DNA of 64,000 bases from Puniceibacterium sp. IMCC21224 (GCF_001038505.1 NZ_LDPY01000001.1:1364001-1428000), one strand, 5' to 3'. Numbered from the stretch's first letter, positions 8,910 to 18,864 are shown. Notes: generated from the letters alone by a model not told the origin. Numbers and translations: made by a program.

Positions 8910-10316
8910 TCACATCAGGTCGCGGACATCCGTAAGATGCCCGGTCACTGCCGCCGCAGCCGCCATTGCAGGCGACATCAGGTGGGTTCGACCACCCCGG
9001 CCCTGGCGGCCCTCGAAGTTGCGGTTGGACGTCGCCGCGCAACGTTCGCCCGGAGACAACTGGTCGGGATTCATAGCAAGGCACATGGAACAGCCCGCCA
9101 TGCGCCATTCAAAACCCGCCTCGATAAAGATATCGGCGAGGCCTTCCTCTTCGGCCTGGGCACGGACGAGGCCGGAACCCGGGACGACCATGGCACGCAT
9201 GCCGTCCTTGACCTTTTTCCCCTTGAGGATGGCGGCGGCGGCGCGCAGATCCTCGATCCGCCCGTTGGTGCAGGAGCCGATAAAGACCGTGTCGATCTTG
9301 ATCTCGGACAGTGGCGTCCCGGCGGTCAGCCCCATGTAGTCCAGCGACCGCTGCGCGGCTTCGACCTTGCCACCGGTAAAGCTGGCGGCGGCGGGCACAT
9401 CGGCCGTGATCGGCAGCACATCCTCGGGTGAGGTGCCCCAGGTGACGACGGGTGCGATGTCTTCGCCCTTGATGGTCACGACCTTGTCCCAATGGGCGTC
9501 ATCGTCGGAATAAAGCGTCTTCCACCAATTCATCGCGGCCTCCCATTGCGCACCTTTCGGCGCGTGGGGGCGGCCCATGACATAGGCAAAGGTCTTTTCG
9601 TCCGGCGCGATGAGGCCGGCGCGCGCGCCGCCTTCGATCGCCATGTTGCAGACGGTCATGCGGCCTTCCATCGACAGATCGCGGATCGCTTCGCCGCAAT
9701 ATTCGATGACATAGCCGGTGCCGCCGGCGGTGCCTGTTTTGCCGATGACGGACAGGGTGATGTCCTTGGCTGTGACGCCGGGGGACAGCTTGCCGGTGAT
9801 TTCGACCTTCATGTTCTTGCCCTTGCGCTGGATCAGCGTCTGGGTGGCAAGGACGTGTTCAACTTCGGATGTACCGATGCCATGGGCAAGGCTGCCGAAT
9901 GCGCCGTGGGTCGCGGTGTGGCTGTCGCCACAGACCACGGTCATGCCGGGCAGGGTCCAGCCCTGTTCCGGGCCGACGATGTGAACAATACCCTGACGGA
10001 CGTCGGACACCGGGTAGTAGTGAATTCCGAAATCCTTGGCATTCTTGTCCAGCGCCTCGACTTGAATCCGGCTATCTTCGGTCATGGTGCTGGCATCGGC
10101 GCGGTCCAGCGTGGTCGGCACGTTGTGATCCGGTACGGCAATTGTCTTGTCCGGTGCGCGGACGGTGCGACCGGTCATGCGCAGACCTTCGAACGCCTGC
10201 GGGGATGTCACCTCGTGGACAAGGTGGCGGTCGATATACAACAGGCAGGTGCCGTCTTCGGCTTCGTCAGCGACATGGGCGTCCCAGATCTTGTCATAGA
10301 GCGTTTTGGGGGACAT
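8910..10316 (-). CDS. leuC: 3-isopropylmalate dehydratase, large subunit
   Basis: A 468-residue aconitase-family subunit of isopropylmalate isomerase. It begins [20 protein letters not shown]. The three cysteines expected to hold the [4Fe-4S] cluster are present: [18 protein letters not shown] and [19 protein letters not shown]. The substrate-binding DNVPTT-type segment appears as [10 protein letters not shown]. Length is typical (465-475). It is the first gene of the leuC-leuD block; the spacer upstream to mscS is where its promoter must lie. Confidence 0.96.
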   Translation of the reverse strand: MSPKTLYDKIWDAHVADEAEDGTCLLYIDRHLVHEVTSPQAFEGLRMTGRTVRAPDKTIAVPDHNVPTTLDRADASTMTEDSRIQVEALDKNAKDFGIHYYPVSDVRQGIVHIVGPEQGWTLPGMTVVCGDSHTATHGAFGSLAHGIGTSEVEHVLATQTLIQRKGKNMKVEITGKLSPGVTAKDITLSVIGKTGTAGGTGYVIEYCGEAIRDLSMEGRMTVCNMAIEGGARAGLIAPDEKTFAYVMGRPHAPKGAQWEAAMNWWKTLYSDDDAHWDKVVTIKGEDIAPVVTWGTSPEDVLPITADVPAAASFTGGKVEAAQRSLDYMGLTAGTPLSEIKIDTVFIGSCTNGRIEDLRAAAAILKGKKVKDGMRAMVVPGSGLVRAQAEEEGLADIFIEAGFEWRMAGCSMCLAMNPDQLSPGERCAATSNRNFEGRQGRGGRTHLMSPAMAAAAAVTGHLTDVRDLM

Positions 10317-10401
10317 GCGTCCTCTCCCTTTTCTGATGGTTCAACTATTGGGTGGTCATGCGAATGGGCGCACCACGGCCATGCCTGCGGTGCGCAGTGC
10401 C

Positions 10402-10560
10402 TTATAGTCGGGCCAGCACGGTATGCGTCGCGCCGAAAAAGCGTTCACGCAGGCGGGCGCGGTCATCGAGGTCAAATACCGGTATCATGCAGCGCAGATA
10501 CCCGTTTGCCCCGAGTCTATCAAGAGCGGCGTCTGTCGGCAAAACGGCGTGGCTCTGCAC
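10402..10560 (-). CDS. Possible small gene or 3' remnant in the leuC-mscS spacer
   Basis: In the 305-base spacer between leuC and mscS a minus-strand frame ends at TAA 10402 and reads CMIPVFDLDDRARLRERFFG shortly before its end, with strongly GC-biased third positions typical of real genes here. A GTG at 10560 would give 52 residues; ATG 10488 would give 28. No clear ribosome binding site was found, and the frame remains open further upstream into mscS. It could be a small gene, a decayed gene end, or chance. No family was recognised. Confidence 0.28.
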   Translation of the reverse strand: MQSHAVLPTDAALDRLGANGYLRCMIPVFDLDDRARLRERFFGATHTVLARL

Positions 10561-10621
10561 AGGCCTTGTCTGCCGGCTCCGGGAATGTAAATCTGTCAGA
10601 CCATGGCAGACAAGGTGAGCG

Positions 10622-11980
10622 ATGAACTCTGACGCGCCCCCCGAGGCGATATTCGAGATGATCCAGCGGATCGTCCTGACGCTTTTGGCGCGGGCCGAAG
10701 TCTTCGTCAGCGGGCTGATGCGTCCGTGGAACGCCTATCAAATCGTGATTGCCCTGCTGGTGTTTCTGGTGGCCACCGGGCTGACGCGGATGCTGCGGCA
10801 ACCGCTGAATGACTGGATGCGCACGCGCGAAGGCTGGCCCAAGTGGCGGATGCGCATTCTGGTGCTGGCGCATCGCTGGCTGCGGACCATTCTGTTTGTT
10901 GTGTTGATCTGGATCGTCGCCATCGTCATGCGCGAAGTGACGTGGCCGTCGCGATCTTACCTGATCGTGGTGGTTGCCAATCTGACAACGGCCTGGCTGG
11001 CTATCGCCTTTGTCACCCGACTGATCGGCAATTCCATGTTGCGCCCGCTGGTGCGCTATGGCGCATGGGCCTGGGTCACGCTGCACATTCTGGGGCTGAC
11101 CGAAGAAACGCAGCAGGTGCTGGACGGCGCGGCAATATCCATTGGCGACATGCGGCTGTCGCTGTGGCTGATTATTCAGGCGGCGATCACGCTGGGTCTG
11201 CTGATCGCCCTGGCGCGTTTCCTCGCCGTGACCAGCACCGCGCGCATCCGCAGCAACGAAGAAATATCACCGTCGATGCAGGTGCTGGCGGTCAAATTCC
11301 TTCAGGTCACGCTATATGGGTCTGCGCTGTTTATCGGGCTCAAGCTGGCCGGGGTGGATTTGACCGGCCTTGCCGTGTTGTCAGGGGCCATCGGTGTCGG
11401 CCTTGGCTTTGGTCTGCAAAAGGTGGTGTCGAACCTTGTATCCGGCATCATCATCCTGCTCGACAAGTCGATCAAGCCGGGCGATGTCATCTCGCTCGGG
11501 GAAACCTTTGGCTGGATCAACGCACTTGGTGCGCGCTATGTGTCAATCACCACCCGTGATGGCAAGGAATACCTGATTCCGAACGAGGATCTGATTACGG
11601 GGCAGGTGGTCAACTGGTCCCATTCCAACGATTTTGTCCGGCTAGACATCTTTTTCGGTACCGCCTACGGCGACGACCCGCACAAAGTGCGCCGCATCGC
11701 CATTGCCGCCGCGTCGAGTGTGGACCGCGTTCTGACCTCGCGCGCCGCCGTCTGCCATATCGTGGGATTTGGCGATTCTTCGGTGGATTACATCCTGCGG
11801 TTCTGGATTCGCGACCCCACGGGCGGACTGACCAATATCCGCGGTAATGTGTATCTGGCGCTCTGGGACGCGTTCAAGGAAAACGGCATTTCGATCCCCT
11901 TCCCGCAGCGCGAAGTGCGCATGTTGGAGGGGTCCGAGTTGCGCATGGCCCGGCGCGGAACCGCCGACCAGCCCGACTGA
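10622..11980 (+). CDS. Mechanosensitive ion channel, MscS family
   Basis: A 452-residue inner-membrane protein. ATG 10622 has AAGGTG 7 bases upstream. Five or more membrane helices occupy residues 35-265. The pore helix and Sm-like junction GVGLGFGLQKVVSNLVSGIII (around residue 260-280) and the following beta domain (IKPGDVISLGETFGWINALG, later LIPNEDLITGQVVNWSHSN) are diagnostic of MscS. Such channels open when membrane tension rises during hypo-osmotic shock and release solutes. It is larger than E. coli MscS (286) through extra N-terminal helices, as in many alphaproteobacterial paralogues. The gene stands alone. Confidence 0.9.
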   Translation: MNSDAPPEAIFEMIQRIVLTLLARAEVFVSGLMRPWNAYQIVIALLVFLVATGLTRMLRQPLNDWMRTREGWPKWRMRILVLAHRWLRTILFVVLIWIVAIVMREVTWPSRSYLIVVVANLTTAWLAIAFVTRLIGNSMLRPLVRYGAWAWVTLHILGLTEETQQVLDGAAISIGDMRLSLWLIIQAAITLGLLIALARFLAVTSTARIRSNEEISPSMQVLAVKFLQVTLYGSALFIGLKLAGVDLTGLAVLSGAIGVGLGFGLQKVVSNLVSGIIILLDKSIKPGDVISLGETFGWINALGARYVSITTRDGKEYLIPNEDLITGQVVNWSHSNDFVRLDIFFGTAYGDDPHKVRRIAIAAASSVDRVLTSRAAVCHIVGFGDSSVDYILRFWIRDPTGGLTNIRGNVYLALWDAFKENGISIPFPQREVRMLEGSELRMARRGTADQPD

Positions 11981-11986
11981 ACCCGC

Positions 11987-13024
11987 TCAGCCCCAGTCGA
12001 GAACAACCTTGCCGCTTTGCCCCGACCGCATGGCATCAAAGCCCTCGATGAACTGATCCACCGGGAAACGGTGCGTGATCACCCCGCGCACGTCCAGACC
12101 GTTTTCCAGCATGGCAATCATCTTGTACCAAGTCTCGAAAATCTCGCGACCATAGACGCCCTTGATCGTGATCGCCTTGAACACGATCCTACTCCAATCG
12201 ACCGGCGATTTTCCCGGTGGGATGCCCAGCAACGCGATGCGGCCGCCCATCACCAACGCCTCGACCATCTGGTCGAGCGCGCGCTGATTGCCCGACATCT
12301 CAAGCCCGACATCGAACCCCTCTTTCATCTTGAGCCGTGACCGGACCTCGGCCAGGTCCTGGGTGGCGACGTTGACCGGGACCACATCTGTGACTTGCGC
12401 GGCCAAATCCAGCCGCGCCTGATTGACGTCGGTGATCACCACATGCCGCGCCCCGACATGCCGCACCACTGCCGCCGCCATGATGCCAATGGGACCAGCC
12501 CCGGTGATCAACACATCCTCGCCCACCAGATCAAATGACAGCGCCGTGTGCACCGCATTGCCCAGCGGGTCGAGGATGGCGCCAATGTCATCGTCAATCG
12601 CGTCGGGCAAAGGCACCACATTGAACGCGGGCAGGCGCAAATATTCAGCAAAGGCGCCGGGTTCATTCACCCCGATGCCACGCGTCGCCGGGTCCAGATG
12701 GAATTTTCCGGCGCGACTCTGACGGCTGTTGCGCCCGATCAGATGCCCCTCGCCAGAGCAGCGTTGCCCCAGCTCAAGCCCTTCGACATTGCGGCCAAGT
12801 TCGACGATCTCACCGGCGAACTCGTGCCCGGTGATCAACGGCACCGGCACGGTGCGCTGGGCCCAGTCATCCCAGTTCCAGATATGGACATCCGTGCCGC
12901 AGATCCCGGTCTTCTTAATGCGGATGAGCACATCGTCCGGGCCGATCTCAGGAACCGGGGCACGCTGCATCCAAAGCCCCTCACGCGGTTCGGTTTTGAC
13001 CAGCGCCTTCATGTCGTTGTGCAT
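11987..13024 (-). CDS. tdh: L-threonine 3-dehydrogenase
   Basis: A 345-residue medium-chain, zinc-dependent dehydrogenase that oxidises L-threonine to 2-amino-3-ketobutyrate with NAD+. The catalytic zinc region [20 protein letters not shown] and HEFAGE, the Rossmann motif [20 protein letters not shown], and the C-terminal [16 protein letters not shown] match Tdh. The structural-zinc lobe is unusual: the four cysteines of E. coli Tdh are absent and the segment reads [20 protein letters not shown]. The gene begins 1 base after kbl ends, so the pair forms the classical threonine-to-glycine operon. Confidence 0.93.
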   Translation of the reverse strand: MHNDMKALVKTEPREGLWMQRAPVPEIGPDDVLIRIKKTGICGTDVHIWNWDDWAQRTVPVPLITGHEFAGEIVELGRNVEGLELGQRCSGEGHLIGRNSRQSRAGKFHLDPATRGIGVNEPGAFAEYLRLPAFNVVPLPDAIDDDIGAILDPLGNAVHTALSFDLVGEDVLITGAGPIGIMAAAVVRHVGARHVVITDVNQARLDLAAQVTDVVPVNVATQDLAEVRSRLKMKEGFDVGLEMSGNQRALDQMVEALVMGGRIALLGIPPGKSPVDWSRIVFKAITIKGVYGREIFETWYKMIAMLENGLDVRGVITHRFPVDQFIEGFDAMRSGQSGKVVLDWG

Positions 13025-13025
13025 C

Positions 13026-14210
13026 TCAGATCACCCCCAGGGATTTGCCGACCTTGCCAAAGGCAGCCAGCGCGGTGTCCAGATCGTCGCGCGTCAGGGC
13101 CGCATTCATCTGCGTCCTGATCCGCGCCCGCCCTTTGGGCACCACCGGAAAGAAGAACCCCGAAACATAGATTCCCTCATCGAACAGCCCGCGCGCCATC
13201 TCTTGGGCCAGCCGCGCCTCGTGTGTCATCACCGGGATAATCGGATGCTCTCCCGGCAGGATGTCGAACCCCAGCTTGTCCAGGCCGGCCCGCCAATAGG
13301 TGGCATTTTCGAACAGCCGCGCACGCAGGGTGTCGCCTTCTTCCACCAGCTTCAGCACTTCGATCCCGGCGGCGACCACAGCGGGGGGCAGGGCGTTGGA
13401 AAACAGATAGGGCCGCGCCCGCTGACGCAGCAGATCAATCACCACCTGCGGCCCGGCGATATAGCCGCCGATGGCGCCACCCAGCGCTTTGCCCAGCGTG
13501 CCAGTCAGAATATCGACATCCACCCCGAAATGTTCTGGCGTGCCAGCGCCGGTGGCCCCCATGAAACCGGTGGCGTGGCAATCATCGACCATGGTCAGCG
13601 CATCATATTTTGCAGCCAACGCCGTGATGTCAGGCAAAGGCGCAAGGTAGCCATCCATGCTGAACACGCCGTCGGTGGCGATCATGATATGGCGTGCACC
13701 GTCGGCGCGGGCTTGCCTGAGCTGGGTTTCGAGATCATCCATATCCGCATTGGCATAACGATAGCGCCGCGCCTTGCACAAACGCACGCCGTCGATGATC
13801 GACGCATGGTTCAGGCTGTCCGAAACAATTGCATCCTCGGGTCCCAGCAATGGCTCGAATACGGCGGCGTTGGCATCAAAACACGCCGCAAACAGGATAC
13901 TGTCGTCCTTGTCCAGAAACGTCGCCAGCTTTTGCTCTAGCTCGCGGTGCAGATCCTGCGTGCCGCAGATGAAACGCACACTCGCCATGCCATAGCCCAG
14001 CGTCTGCATTGCGTCTGTGGCTGCGGCGATCAGCCGGGGATGCGCTGCCAACCCGAGGTAGTTATTGGCACAAAGGTTCAGCATTCCGCGCCCGCCCACG
14101 GTGATCTGCGCACCTTGCGGCGAGGTCAGCGGTCGCTCGGTCTTCCACAACCCCTCCGCTTCGATGCCGCGCAGAGTGTTCTGGACCTGGGTGAGAAAAG
14201 CCTGTGTCAT
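13026..14210 (-). CDS. kbl: Glycine C-acetyltransferase (2-amino-3-ketobutyrate CoA ligase)
   Basis: A 394-residue pyridoxal-phosphate enzyme that splits 2-amino-3-ketobutyrate with CoA into glycine and acetyl-CoA. The alpha-oxoamine synthase fold is evident: [17 protein letters not shown] near residue 43, [20 protein letters not shown], and the PLP lysine in [19 protein letters not shown]. Length matches E. coli Kbl (398). It precedes tdh with 1 base between them, which couples production and use of the unstable intermediate. Confidence 0.95.
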   Translation of the reverse strand: MTQAFLTQVQNTLRGIEAEGLWKTERPLTSPQGAQITVGGRGMLNLCANNYLGLAAHPRLIAAATDAMQTLGYGMASVRFICGTQDLHRELEQKLATFLDKDDSILFAACFDANAAVFEPLLGPEDAIVSDSLNHASIIDGVRLCKARRYRYANADMDDLETQLRQARADGARHIMIATDGVFSMDGYLAPLPDITALAAKYDALTMVDDCHATGFMGATGAGTPEHFGVDVDILTGTLGKALGGAIGGYIAGPQVVIDLLRQRARPYLFSNALPPAVVAAGIEVLKLVEEGDTLRARLFENATYWRAGLDKLGFDILPGEHPIIPVMTHEARLAQEMARGLFDEGIYVSGFFFPVVPKGRARIRTQMNAALTRDDLDTALAAFGKVGKSLGVI

Positions 14211-14387
14211 GATGATCTCCGAGTCGCCTCAATTTCCGTAATCCCGGACAATACACATACAGACGGCAACTGAGAAATTTGTCAGGCATCCTTTCTGAAC
14301 TTATAGGTTCTCGTTGCGAAATGTCCGGGTCTTGAGGTTGGGAACAGTCCCGATCACCACGCAGCATTGATCAATACGCCCGATGCG

Positions 14388-17162
14388 TCAAAAGGCGAAA
14401 TCGCTTGCTTCCAGGTCGTCCTCTGAGAAGATGAGCACGTTTTGGGTCTCGTCGCCAATGTCAAAGCTCAGGCTTGCGTGCCCATCCTCTTGCATCAGCG
14501 CAGCCATCAAGTCCTCACCACTGGCAAATGCCGCTGTGGCGGTAAGGTCAATCTGATCCGCATCCCCGTTCGCCCCAAAATCGCTGATCGTCACGGATCC
14601 TGCAACGTCCTGCAACGCAAAGACATCGTCGCCAGCGCCGCCGTGCAGGGTATCATCGCCGCCGCCACCCGTCAGAGTGTCATCGCCGCCGCCGCCGGAA
14701 AGCAGGTTGTCTCCGGTGTTGCCGGTCAGGCTGTCATCACCCGTCCCACCGAGGACGTTTTCGATTTCGGCGTAATTATTGCCATACTGGTCGGTGCCGG
14801 TCTCCAGGTTCACCTCGTAGTCGAGGTCGCTGGCGTCCGAGTTGGCAATATCTGCGGTGTCCGTCCCGGTCCCGTCGGCCGTACCCGCGCTGTCTTCGAC
14901 CCAGACCGAGCCGTCCTGAGTGATGCTGACGTCGGAAATCTCGCCGATGAGAGGGGTGAGATCGGGGTTGGACGAGGCCCCAAGCGTGTTCGACAGGCGC
15001 GGCACATCCGCAGGCACCACACCATCGCCTTCGCCGACCTGAACGCCGTCCTTTTCTATATACATAAATCCGGTCTCGTCGACGCCGACGGTCCAGGTGG
15101 CGGTCTCGCCCTCGACCAGCGCATCCTCGGCCACGATCAGAGAGGTGGCGCCGTCATGCACGATCTCGAACAGGACGGCGGTGCTGGGGCCGAGCTGGCC
15201 AAAGGTGATGCTGTCCTCACCCGCGCCGCCGAATTCAAAGACCCTCTGGCTGCCGCCCGCGCCGATGTCGTCGAAACGCACCGTGGCCTCGAATTCGAAA
15301 GCGCCGTCGATCTGCGGCAGTTCGGCCGTGGGTCCGGCGGGGACGGTCGGTTCGGTTGGGTCGACAGGATCCACGGGGTCGACAGGGTCAATCGGATCGG
15401 CGGGGTCGTCAGGATCAGTTGGATCGGCGGGGTCAACTGTTGTGCTGCCCCCGTCCTCGACCCAGACCGAGCCGTCCTGAGTGATGCTGACGTCGGAAAT
15501 CTCGCCGATGAGAGGGGTGAGATCGGGGTTGGACGAGGCCCCAAGCGTGTTCGACAGGCGCGGCACATCCGCAGGCACCACACCATCGCCTTCGCCGACC
15601 TGAACGCCGTCCTTTTCGATGTACATAAATCCGGTCTCGTCGACGCCGACGGTCCAGGTGGCCGTCTCGCCCTCGACCAGCGCATCCTCGGCCACGATCA
15701 GAGAGGTGGCGCCGTCTTGCACGATCTCGAACAGGACGGCTGTGCTGGGGCCAAGCTGGCCAAAGGTGATGCTGTCCTCACCCGCGCCGCCGAATTCAAA
15801 GACCCTCTGGCTGCCGCCCGCGCCGATGTCGTCGAAACGCACCGTGGCCTCGAATTCGAAAGCGCCGTCGATCTGCGGCAGTTCGGCCGTGGGTCCGGCG
15901 GGGTCGGTCGGGTCGACAGAATCCACGGGGTCGACAGGGTCAATCGGATCGGCGGGGTCGTCAGACGCTCCCTCTGCCAAAGGAATACCCAAGGCCGCCA
16001 ATTGCGCCGGGGACTGAACCTGCGCGGCAGACACACCGGCCAGAACAAGCGAGACTGCCCCCGGAAAGGTCAGCACCGCATCGCCAGTGCCATCGCCCTG
16101 CGTGTCAGACACCGTGATATCAGAGGTGTCGATCAGGTTGTCATCTTCATCCCGGATGTCGGTGACATCAAGCAGATCGTTGCTTGCAAAGACACCGCCG
16201 CCAAGATCCGTCGGGGCGAAAAATCCGTGCACCACGTCCGCGCCGCCCTGAGCGCCCAATACGACTGTATCGACACCAGCCCCAAGCAGGATGTTTTCGA
16301 TTTCGTCAAATTCCAGCGTGCTGAGGCCATCGCTCACCGTTCCGACTTCGGGATAGAGGCTGGTCAGGTCAACGCGCAACGCGTCGGTGACCGCCGACAG
16401 ATCCAGCGTGTCACCGTTGGTTTCCGCGACACCTTCCGCGTCAACAGTATCGTTGCCAAAGCCGTTTTCGATGTGGAACGTGTCATCACCATAGCCGCCC
16501 CAGAGATAATCATCTCCCGCACCGCCATAAAGCGCATCGTTGTCGTAAGAGCCGCGCATCCAGTCATTGCCGTCGCCGCCATAGATCGTGTCATCACCCT
16601 CGTTTCCTTCGAGGTGATCATCACCGTCGCCGCCACTGACGTAATCGTTGCCGTATTCGCCATAGATCGAGTCGTTGCCAGCACCACCCTCGATGCTGTC
16701 CCCGTCTTCGTTGCCGAAGAGACTGTCGTCGCCTTCGTCGCCAAGGATTGTATCCGCGCCGTATCCGCCACGCATCGTATCCGCGCCCTGACCGCCGGTC
16801 AGAACGTCGTCGCCTTCATTCCCCAACAGGCTGTCGTCCCCGGAATTTCCGTCCAAGTTGTCTGCACCCGCATCGCCGGTCAGGGTGTCACCGCCCTCAG
16901 ATCCGGTGACAAACCGGAACGCGCTCCAACCCGTCTGCCCGCCCAGATAAGCGTCGCGTCCACCACCCGCATTGCCTGCGCCGATGCGCAGCGCCGCGGT
17001 CCCGTCGGACAAAAACAGATCCTGGCTGTTTGCGTCAAAGCTGACGTCGAATCTGTCGGTCAGTGCAGTGAAATCAAGAGTGTCCTCGCCGGCGGTGGCG
17101 GTGACTCCGTTCCAGAAACCTGGATTGTTCCAGTTGGAAGGAGTTACGTGATAATTCGCCAT
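14388..17162 (-). CDS. RTX-type calcium-binding repeat protein with two ConA/LamG-like domains
   Basis: A 924-residue, very acidic protein without a classical signal peptide. Residues about 95-240 hold more than a dozen GGxGxDxxx nonapeptides (GNEGDDVLTGGQGADTM and similar); a second short block (GGGGDDTLTGGGGDDTLHGG) sits near 850-875. Such repeats bind Ca2+ in proteins exported by type I secretion. Between the blocks are two almost identical domains of about 150 residues (from about 422 and 609) beginning AELPQIDGAFEFEATVRFDD, resembling concanavalin/LamG-like beta sandwiches, each preceded by Pro-Asp-rich linkers (DPIDPVDPVD). The C-terminus DLEASDFAF fits a type I secretion tail. No secretion genes are adjacent. 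Adhesive or surface role is likely, enzyme activity is not indicated. Confidence 0.85.
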   Translation of the reverse strand: MANYHVTPSNWNNPGFWNGVTATAGEDTLDFTALTDRFDVSFDANSQDLFLSDGTAALRIGAGNAGGGRDAYLGGQTGWSAFRFVTGSEGGDTLTGDAGADNLDGNSGDDSLLGNEGDDVLTGGQGADTMRGGYGADTILGDEGDDSLFGNEDGDSIEGGAGNDSIYGEYGNDYVSGGDGDDHLEGNEGDDTIYGGDGNDWMRGSYDNDALYGGAGDDYLWGGYGDDTFHIENGFGNDTVDAEGVAETNGDTLDLSAVTDALRVDLTSLYPEVGTVSDGLSTLEFDEIENILLGAGVDTVVLGAQGGADVVHGFFAPTDLGGGVFASNDLLDVTDIRDEDDNLIDTSDITVSDTQGDGTGDAVLTFPGAVSLVLAGVSAAQVQSPAQLAALGIPLAEGASDDPADPIDPVDPVDSVDPTDPAGPTAELPQIDGAFEFEATVRFDDIGAGGSQRVFEFGGAGEDSITFGQLGPSTAVLFEIVQDGATSLIVAEDALVEGETATWTVGVDETGFMYIEKDGVQVGEGDGVVPADVPRLSNTLGASSNPDLTPLIGEISDVSITQDGSVWVEDGGSTTVDPADPTDPDDPADPIDPVDPVDPVDPTEPTVPAGPTAELPQIDGAFEFEATVRFDDIGAGGSQRVFEFGGAGEDSITFGQLGPSTAVLFEIVHDGATSLIVAEDALVEGETATWTVGVDETGFMYIEKDGVQVGEGDGVVPADVPRLSNTLGASSNPDLTPLIGEISDVSITQDGSVWVEDSAGTADGTGTDTADIANSDASDLDYEVNLETGTDQYGNNYAEIENVLGGTGDDSLTGNTGDNLLSGGGGDDTLTGGGGDDTLHGGAGDDVFALQDVAGSVTISDFGANGDADQIDLTATAAFASGEDLMAALMQEDGHASLSFDIGDETQNVLIFSEDDLEASDFAF
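14896..15412. repeat. Copy A of a 0.5 kb tandem duplication inside the RTX gene
   Basis: This segment repeats at 15457-15964 with only a few substitutions and one 9-base difference in the linker. It encodes one ConA-like domain plus its Pro-Asp linker. The offset between copies is 561 bases (187 codons), so the reading frame is preserved. Confidence 0.9.
15457..15964. repeat. Copy B of the 0.5 kb tandem duplication inside the RTX gene
   Basis: Nearly identical to 14896-15412. Differences seen by eye include ttcgatgtac versus ttctatatac, gccgtcttgc versus gccgtcatgc, and the shorter linker here. Most are silent or conservative, pointing to a recent duplication or ongoing homogenisation. Confidence 0.9.
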
Positions 17163-17514
17163 GATACGGTCACTCGCTATTATATGTCCTGAGCGCGCGA
17201 CTTTGCGTCAGTTGAACCGGTGGAAAGTCGCGTGATTAGCGTCCGAGTGATGGTCGAAATGTGTCTAAAATGAGGCAAACCTTTTTTTTGGCGCATTTCG
17301 GCCATAGTTGTCGCCGCAGACAAAACCGTCTTGTGGTCTGGATGGGATTGTCGCTGTTTCGTGTCGGGTCGGCCAAAGAAGCCACATCAGACGTTGCGAA
17401 TCGAATTAGCATTCTGTGGTCAGTTCTGGTGCAAGGGGCCACCGCGTAAAAAACACTTAAGCGGGTGGCCATTCTTGAGAATCCCAAACCCTTCTTTGCA
17501 ACCGGTACCGAGAG
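17163..17514. other. Spacer upstream of the RTX gene
   Basis: About 350 bases between yaeQ and the RTX gene, both on the minus strand. It must carry the RTX promoter. Open frames on both strands lack ribosome binding sites and family patterns. No hairpin with a T run or known RNA was recognised. Confidence 0.45.
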
Positions 17515-18060
17515 TTACGCGGCACCCTTCCATTTTACCGGGGTCACGTAGACAATGCCGTCATCAGCGCTGACCATCACATCGCCATCCTGAATATTGA
17601 TCTGGATCTTCATCGCGCGGCTTGCCAGTTTGGCCAATGCAGCTGTGTCGGCCTCGGGAAAATTCACCACATGAAGGTTATTAAACCGGGTGGTGCTATT
17701 TTTGATCTTGTCCCACCACATCTCGGCGGTTCGGCCGCCATATGGATAGACAACCACCTTGCCAGCCTTGCCACAGGATTGGCGCATCACCTTCTCGCTT
17801 GGCAGCCCCAAAGCCACCCAGACATCAAGCTCGCCGCTCAGGCTTTTTTGCCAAATATCCGGTTCATCATCCGTTGACAGCCCCTTGGTCATTTCCAGAT
17901 GCTCATGGGCATTCAGCGCAAAGGCGACAAGGCGCACCATCAGCCGTTCATTTGTCTCTGACGGGTGCTTGGCCACAGTGAGTTTGTGGGTTTCATAGTA
18001 GTGACGATCCATGTCCGAGACCGAGAGTTCAACTTTGTAAATGGTGGCCTGTTGCGCCAT
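17515..18060 (-). CDS. yaeQ: YaeQ family protein
   Basis: A 181-residue protein, exactly the size of E. coli YaeQ. The start ATG 18060 (MAQQATIYKVELSVSDMDRH) is chosen over an upstream ATG because family members begin there. Characteristic segments are LTVAKHPSETNERLMVRLVA, PDIWQKSLSGELDVWVALGL and WWDKIKNSTTRFNNLHVVNF. The fold is related to PD-(D/E)XK nucleases, and the cellular role is not established. An insertion-sequence scar begins about 140 bases upstream of the start, so its promoter region may have been altered. Confidence 0.9.
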   Translation of the reverse strand: MAQQATIYKVELSVSDMDRHYYETHKLTVAKHPSETNERLMVRLVAFALNAHEHLEMTKGLSTDDEPDIWQKSLSGELDVWVALGLPSEKVMRQSCGKAGKVVVYPYGGRTAEMWWDKIKNSTTRFNNLHVVNFPEADTAALAKLASRAMKIQINIQDGDVMVSADDGIVYVTPVKWKGAA

Positions 18061-18203
18061 AATCTGTCCCAAACCTCTGATGATTGGGATGCCTACTCCG
18101 TCCGGCGACTTTTGAAAAGCCGATTGAAAAACCGCAAATTGGAAGCTGCGAGGTATGCCCGGTTGTGGGATCAAACGATGCAAGATGCTTGATCCGCGTC
18201 CGC

Positions 18204-18355
18204 GGCTTTGTTGCACGATTCGGCTGAGGGGATTCATCTTGTGAATCCAGCATGGTAGCTGGGTAGCATGAGCAGTTGGTCACCTACAGCATGCAAAACC
18301 ACGAGCTGGTCGAGCTATACCACGCACTGAGACAGCGAGGGTCGCTGTCGATCGC
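18204..18355 (+). mobile_element. Remnant of an IS5-family (IS903-like) element, left end
   Basis: GGCTTTGTTGCACGATTCGG at 18204 resembles the terminal inverted repeat of IS903-group IS5 elements. About 90 bases on, a frame from ATG 18292 reads HALRQRGSLSIA and then stops, which resembles the N-terminus of IS5-family transposases (typically ..ALxxRGSLTIWFD). The match breaks off at about 18355, where the IS1595-like sequence takes over. Only the first 150 bases remain. Confidence 0.6.
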
Positions 18356-18864
18356 TTGACCGGCAGCACATGCTTGTGTTTGGCGCCTTCGGCGGCCAGC
18401 CGATCTGCCCTGAGTGCGGCTGTGTTGATCACTACGACCTCAAAACCCGTCAAGTATACAAATGCAAGGGCTGCGCAAAGCAGTTCAGTATCACGTCAGG
18501 TACAATCTTTGCCAGCCGCAAGTTGCGGGTTCGCGATATTCTGACGGCAATCGCTATCTTTATAAATGGCGCGAAGGGCTACAGCGCGTTGCAGTTGTCC
18601 CGCGATCTCGGCGTTGACTACAAAACAGCCTTCGTTTTGCTGCACAAAGTCCGCGAAAGCATAGAGGCCGCTCGTAACGCTGGCGCTCTGTCCGGCAATG
18701 TCGAAGTGGATGGCGCTTATTTTGGTGTCTATGTGAAGCCTGCAAATGAAAAGAAGGACCGCAAGGACCGTCGCAAGAAGGTTCACCAGTCAGGTAAGCG
18801 TCAGAGCGTTATCGTGATGCGTGAGCGCGGTGGTCGTACCCTTACCTTTTGTCGACGCGGGTAA
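18356..18864 (+). pseudogene. Truncated IS1595-family transposase
   Basis: An open frame (ATG 18370) encodes 164 residues. It has a zinc-ribbon with CPEC and CKGC (QPICPECGCVDHYDL; QVYKCKGCAKQFSITSGT), a helix-turn-helix-like middle (ALQLSRDLGVDYKTAFVLLH), and the start of the ISXO2-type DDE domain including the first Asp in NVEVDGAYFG. Full transposases are about 300 residues; this one lacks the usual N-terminal lead and everything after GRTLTF, including the other catalytic residues. It cannot be active. It is fused directly to the IS5-like remnant on its left. Confidence 0.85.

Noticed and set aside
9492..10625. A 377-codon frame opposite leuC
   Set aside because: Antisense shadow of leuC with no ribosome binding site.
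14600..16900. Regular short repeats considered as a CRISPR array
   Set aside because: The repeats are 9-residue protein repeats of an RTX protein and in-frame domain copies, without constant direct repeats and unique spacers.
14442..17192. A 916-codon open frame on the plus strand, opposite the RTX gene
   Set aside because: It mirrors the repetitive GC-rich RTX gene, has no ribosome binding site, and its apparent repeats are the reverse complement of the calcium-binding and linker repeats.
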